DNA of 64,000 bases from Roseiarcus sp963761435. Its GTDB lineage: Bacteria > Pseudomonadota > Alphaproteobacteria > Rhizobiales > Beijerinckiaceae. The notes beneath the pieces were generated by a model, which worked only from the letters and a program-made list of their open reading frames with translations, was not told where the DNA came from and searched no databases. Position numbers and translations under genes: made by a program. The DNA lies in contig CAVXHJ010000001.1 of assembly GCA_963761435.1 (NCBI GenBank), forward strand, positions 558,001 to 622,000, written 5' to 3'. Every line of letters starts with the position of its first letter. Position 1 is the first letter of the stretch. Positions 63,355 through 64,000 of this stretch are shown in pieces.

Positions 63355-63365
63355 AAGCTACCGCC
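63355..63365 (-). promoter_or_regulatory. ops-like element GGCGGTAGCTT
   Basis: Read on the minus strand, GGCGGTAGCTT matches the ops consensus GGCGGTAGYNT that pauses RNA polymerase and recruits RfaH. It ends about 34 bases before the ATG of the first polysaccharide gene. The RfaH-like paralogue is the second gene. An 8-base core by chance in 64 kb of GC-rich DNA is possible; position is the main support. Confidence 0.5.
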
Positions 63366-63431
63366 GTCTGGGTGAAGCGATGCCTCACCCCTGATCTAAA
63401 AGCTCGAATGATCGGGACAATACTCGCCGTT

Positions 63432-63457
63432 CTGGCAGCGCGCGGATGCGCTGCCAG
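63432..63457. repeat. perfect 10-bp hairpin in the locus leader
   Basis: CTGGCAGCGC at 63432-63441 pairs with GCGCTGCCAG at 63448-63457 around a 6-base loop. It lies about 67 bp upstream of the ops-like element and 112 bp upstream of the first start codon. No T-tract follows on the minus strand. Confidence 0.65.
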
Positions 63458-64000
63458 CCGACGAAACTCGCATTTAGAGCCACAACCTCGGGTCCCCCGA
63501 CGGCCAGCTAGCGTCCCTTCTAACTGGCCGTACGGGTACAACGTCAACTAACCCTGCGTCATCGTCAGAGTCAAGCACAAAGCACGGAATGAAAAAGCGC
63601 CTAGCTTTCCGCGGCGTCGTGGTTAATACGGTGTCTCGAGCAAACCGCGCCGGACGCCTGTGGCTCCTGATTCTGGGTACAACCGCATGTGACGTGCATT
63701 GCCGCACTTCGAATCCCGTCATGGCGAATTTGCTTCCTCGGGGCGGAGGACGCCAAAGGCTCCGCAAAACCGCAGGGCTTATGCAAACATCCAGGCTAAG
63801 GTTCAGTGCGCCGCATGAGCACCTACCGTTGCCGTAATGGACAGCAGCAGGTGCAATTCACGGCGGCTCTTATCTGTAACGTCGCGATCGCACCGAACGA
63901 ATAAGGTGCGCGTTCAGACAGCTGATCGCACGACGGCAAGCGGGCGATCAGCCCCTGACTTACGTCTTGCGATGATTGAGAGCCAATTGCCATACAGACG

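Larger units (their letters stand above)
63321..64000 (-). promoter_or_regulatory. leader region of the polysaccharide locus
   Basis: 680 bp with no credible gene on either strand; short plus-strand frames such as 63589-63837 lack support. The promoter of the locus should lie here. It holds an ops-like element and a perfect hairpin, both listed separately. Individual promoter boxes were not fixed. Confidence 0.5.

Noticed and set aside
63589..63837. 82-codon frame in the polysaccharide leader
   Set aside because: Starts like a signal peptide but turns into basic noise and points away from the locus; no ribosome site.
17993..64000. Direct repeat of the tRNA-Lys 3' end as an attachment site
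   Set aside because: Reading downstream I found no second copy of the T-arm/acceptor sequence in the window.
1..64000. CRISPR arrays
   Set aside because: No regularly spaced repeats with unique spacers; the repeat cluster at 10.2-10.8 kb has irregular spacing and inverted copies.
1..64000. rRNA genes or riboswitches
   Set aside because: No 16S/23S/5S sequence seen. No purine-riboswitch core upstream of guaB or guaC.

Overview
The window comes from a high-GC alphaproteobacterium, most likely a Hyphomicrobiales (Rhizobiales) relative. The evidence is the housekeeping gene content, rhizobial-type IS elements, a PEP-CTERM protein of the W-A-M-M subtype and dispersed palindromes of a kind common in that order. 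I cannot assign a genus from sequence reading alone.

From 1 to 18 kb the window is ordinary chromosome. It holds a class I aminotransferase (cut by the window edge), an IS1380-type transposase remnant, GMP reductase (guaC), a short-chain dehydrogenase, a glyoxalase-fold protein, IMP dehydrogenase (guaB), a drug/metabolite transporter, a tiny lipoprotein, a SufE-like protein, an acyl-CoA dehydrogenase, a palindromic repeat cluster, a PEP-CTERM protein, an RsmB-type rRNA methyltransferase, a large secreted SGNH-type protein, lipoyl synthase (lipA) and tRNA-Lys(TTT). From 18 to 25.3 kb the content is mosaic: a winged-helix protein, about 1 kb with no credible gene, a decayed IS5-type transposase, a GA-rich inverted repeat, a Tad/TadG-like pilus protein, CDP-diacylglycerol pyrophosphatase and a frameshifted Hint-domain gene.

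From 25.6 to 63.4 kb almost everything lies on the minus strand and forms one surface-polysaccharide locus. In transcription order it runs: polyprenyl-phosphate sugar transferase, RfaH/UpxY-like NusG paralogue, Wzc-type chain-length regulator/tyrosine kinase, TviB/WbpO-type UDP-HexNAc dehydrogenase, an IS630 insertion, a haem-oxygenase-fold protein, two GNAT/FemAB-type acyltransferases, methyltransferases and glycosyltransferases, a WbpP/TviC-type epimerase split by two nested IS elements, a Wzx flippase, two polysaccharide deacetylases, more glycosyltransferases, an FAD oxidoreductase overlapping an ATP-grasp ligase, an AsnB-type amidotransferase and an EpsG/Wzy-type polymerase. At its distal end are a divergent pair: a secreted protein of unknown function and a bimodular NRPS of order AMP-ligase, T, C, A, T, TE. 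Its second A domain reads as glycine-activating, so an N-acyl-glycine-type product is plausible. The predicted polymer contains aminouronic acid (dehydrogenase plus epimerase), perhaps amidated by AsnB and decorated by acyl, methyl and deacetyl reactions. The NusG paralogue and an ops-like GGCGGTAGCTT element just upstream of the first gene suggest operon-specific antitermination.

Six genes (Hint protein, FAD oxidoreductase, one SAM methyltransferase, epimerase, UDP-sugar dehydrogenase, Wzc) are broken by single-base lesions. Five are repaired by removing one base that turns GANTTC back into GANTC, the alphaproteobacterial CcrM methylation site. The sixth is a substitution inside a GAGTC. This looks like a systematic sequencing artefact at a methylated motif, so these genes may be intact in the organism. 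The IS1380, IS5, IS630 and FkbM lesions do not fit the pattern; the IS1380, IS5 and FkbM copies look like genuine decay.
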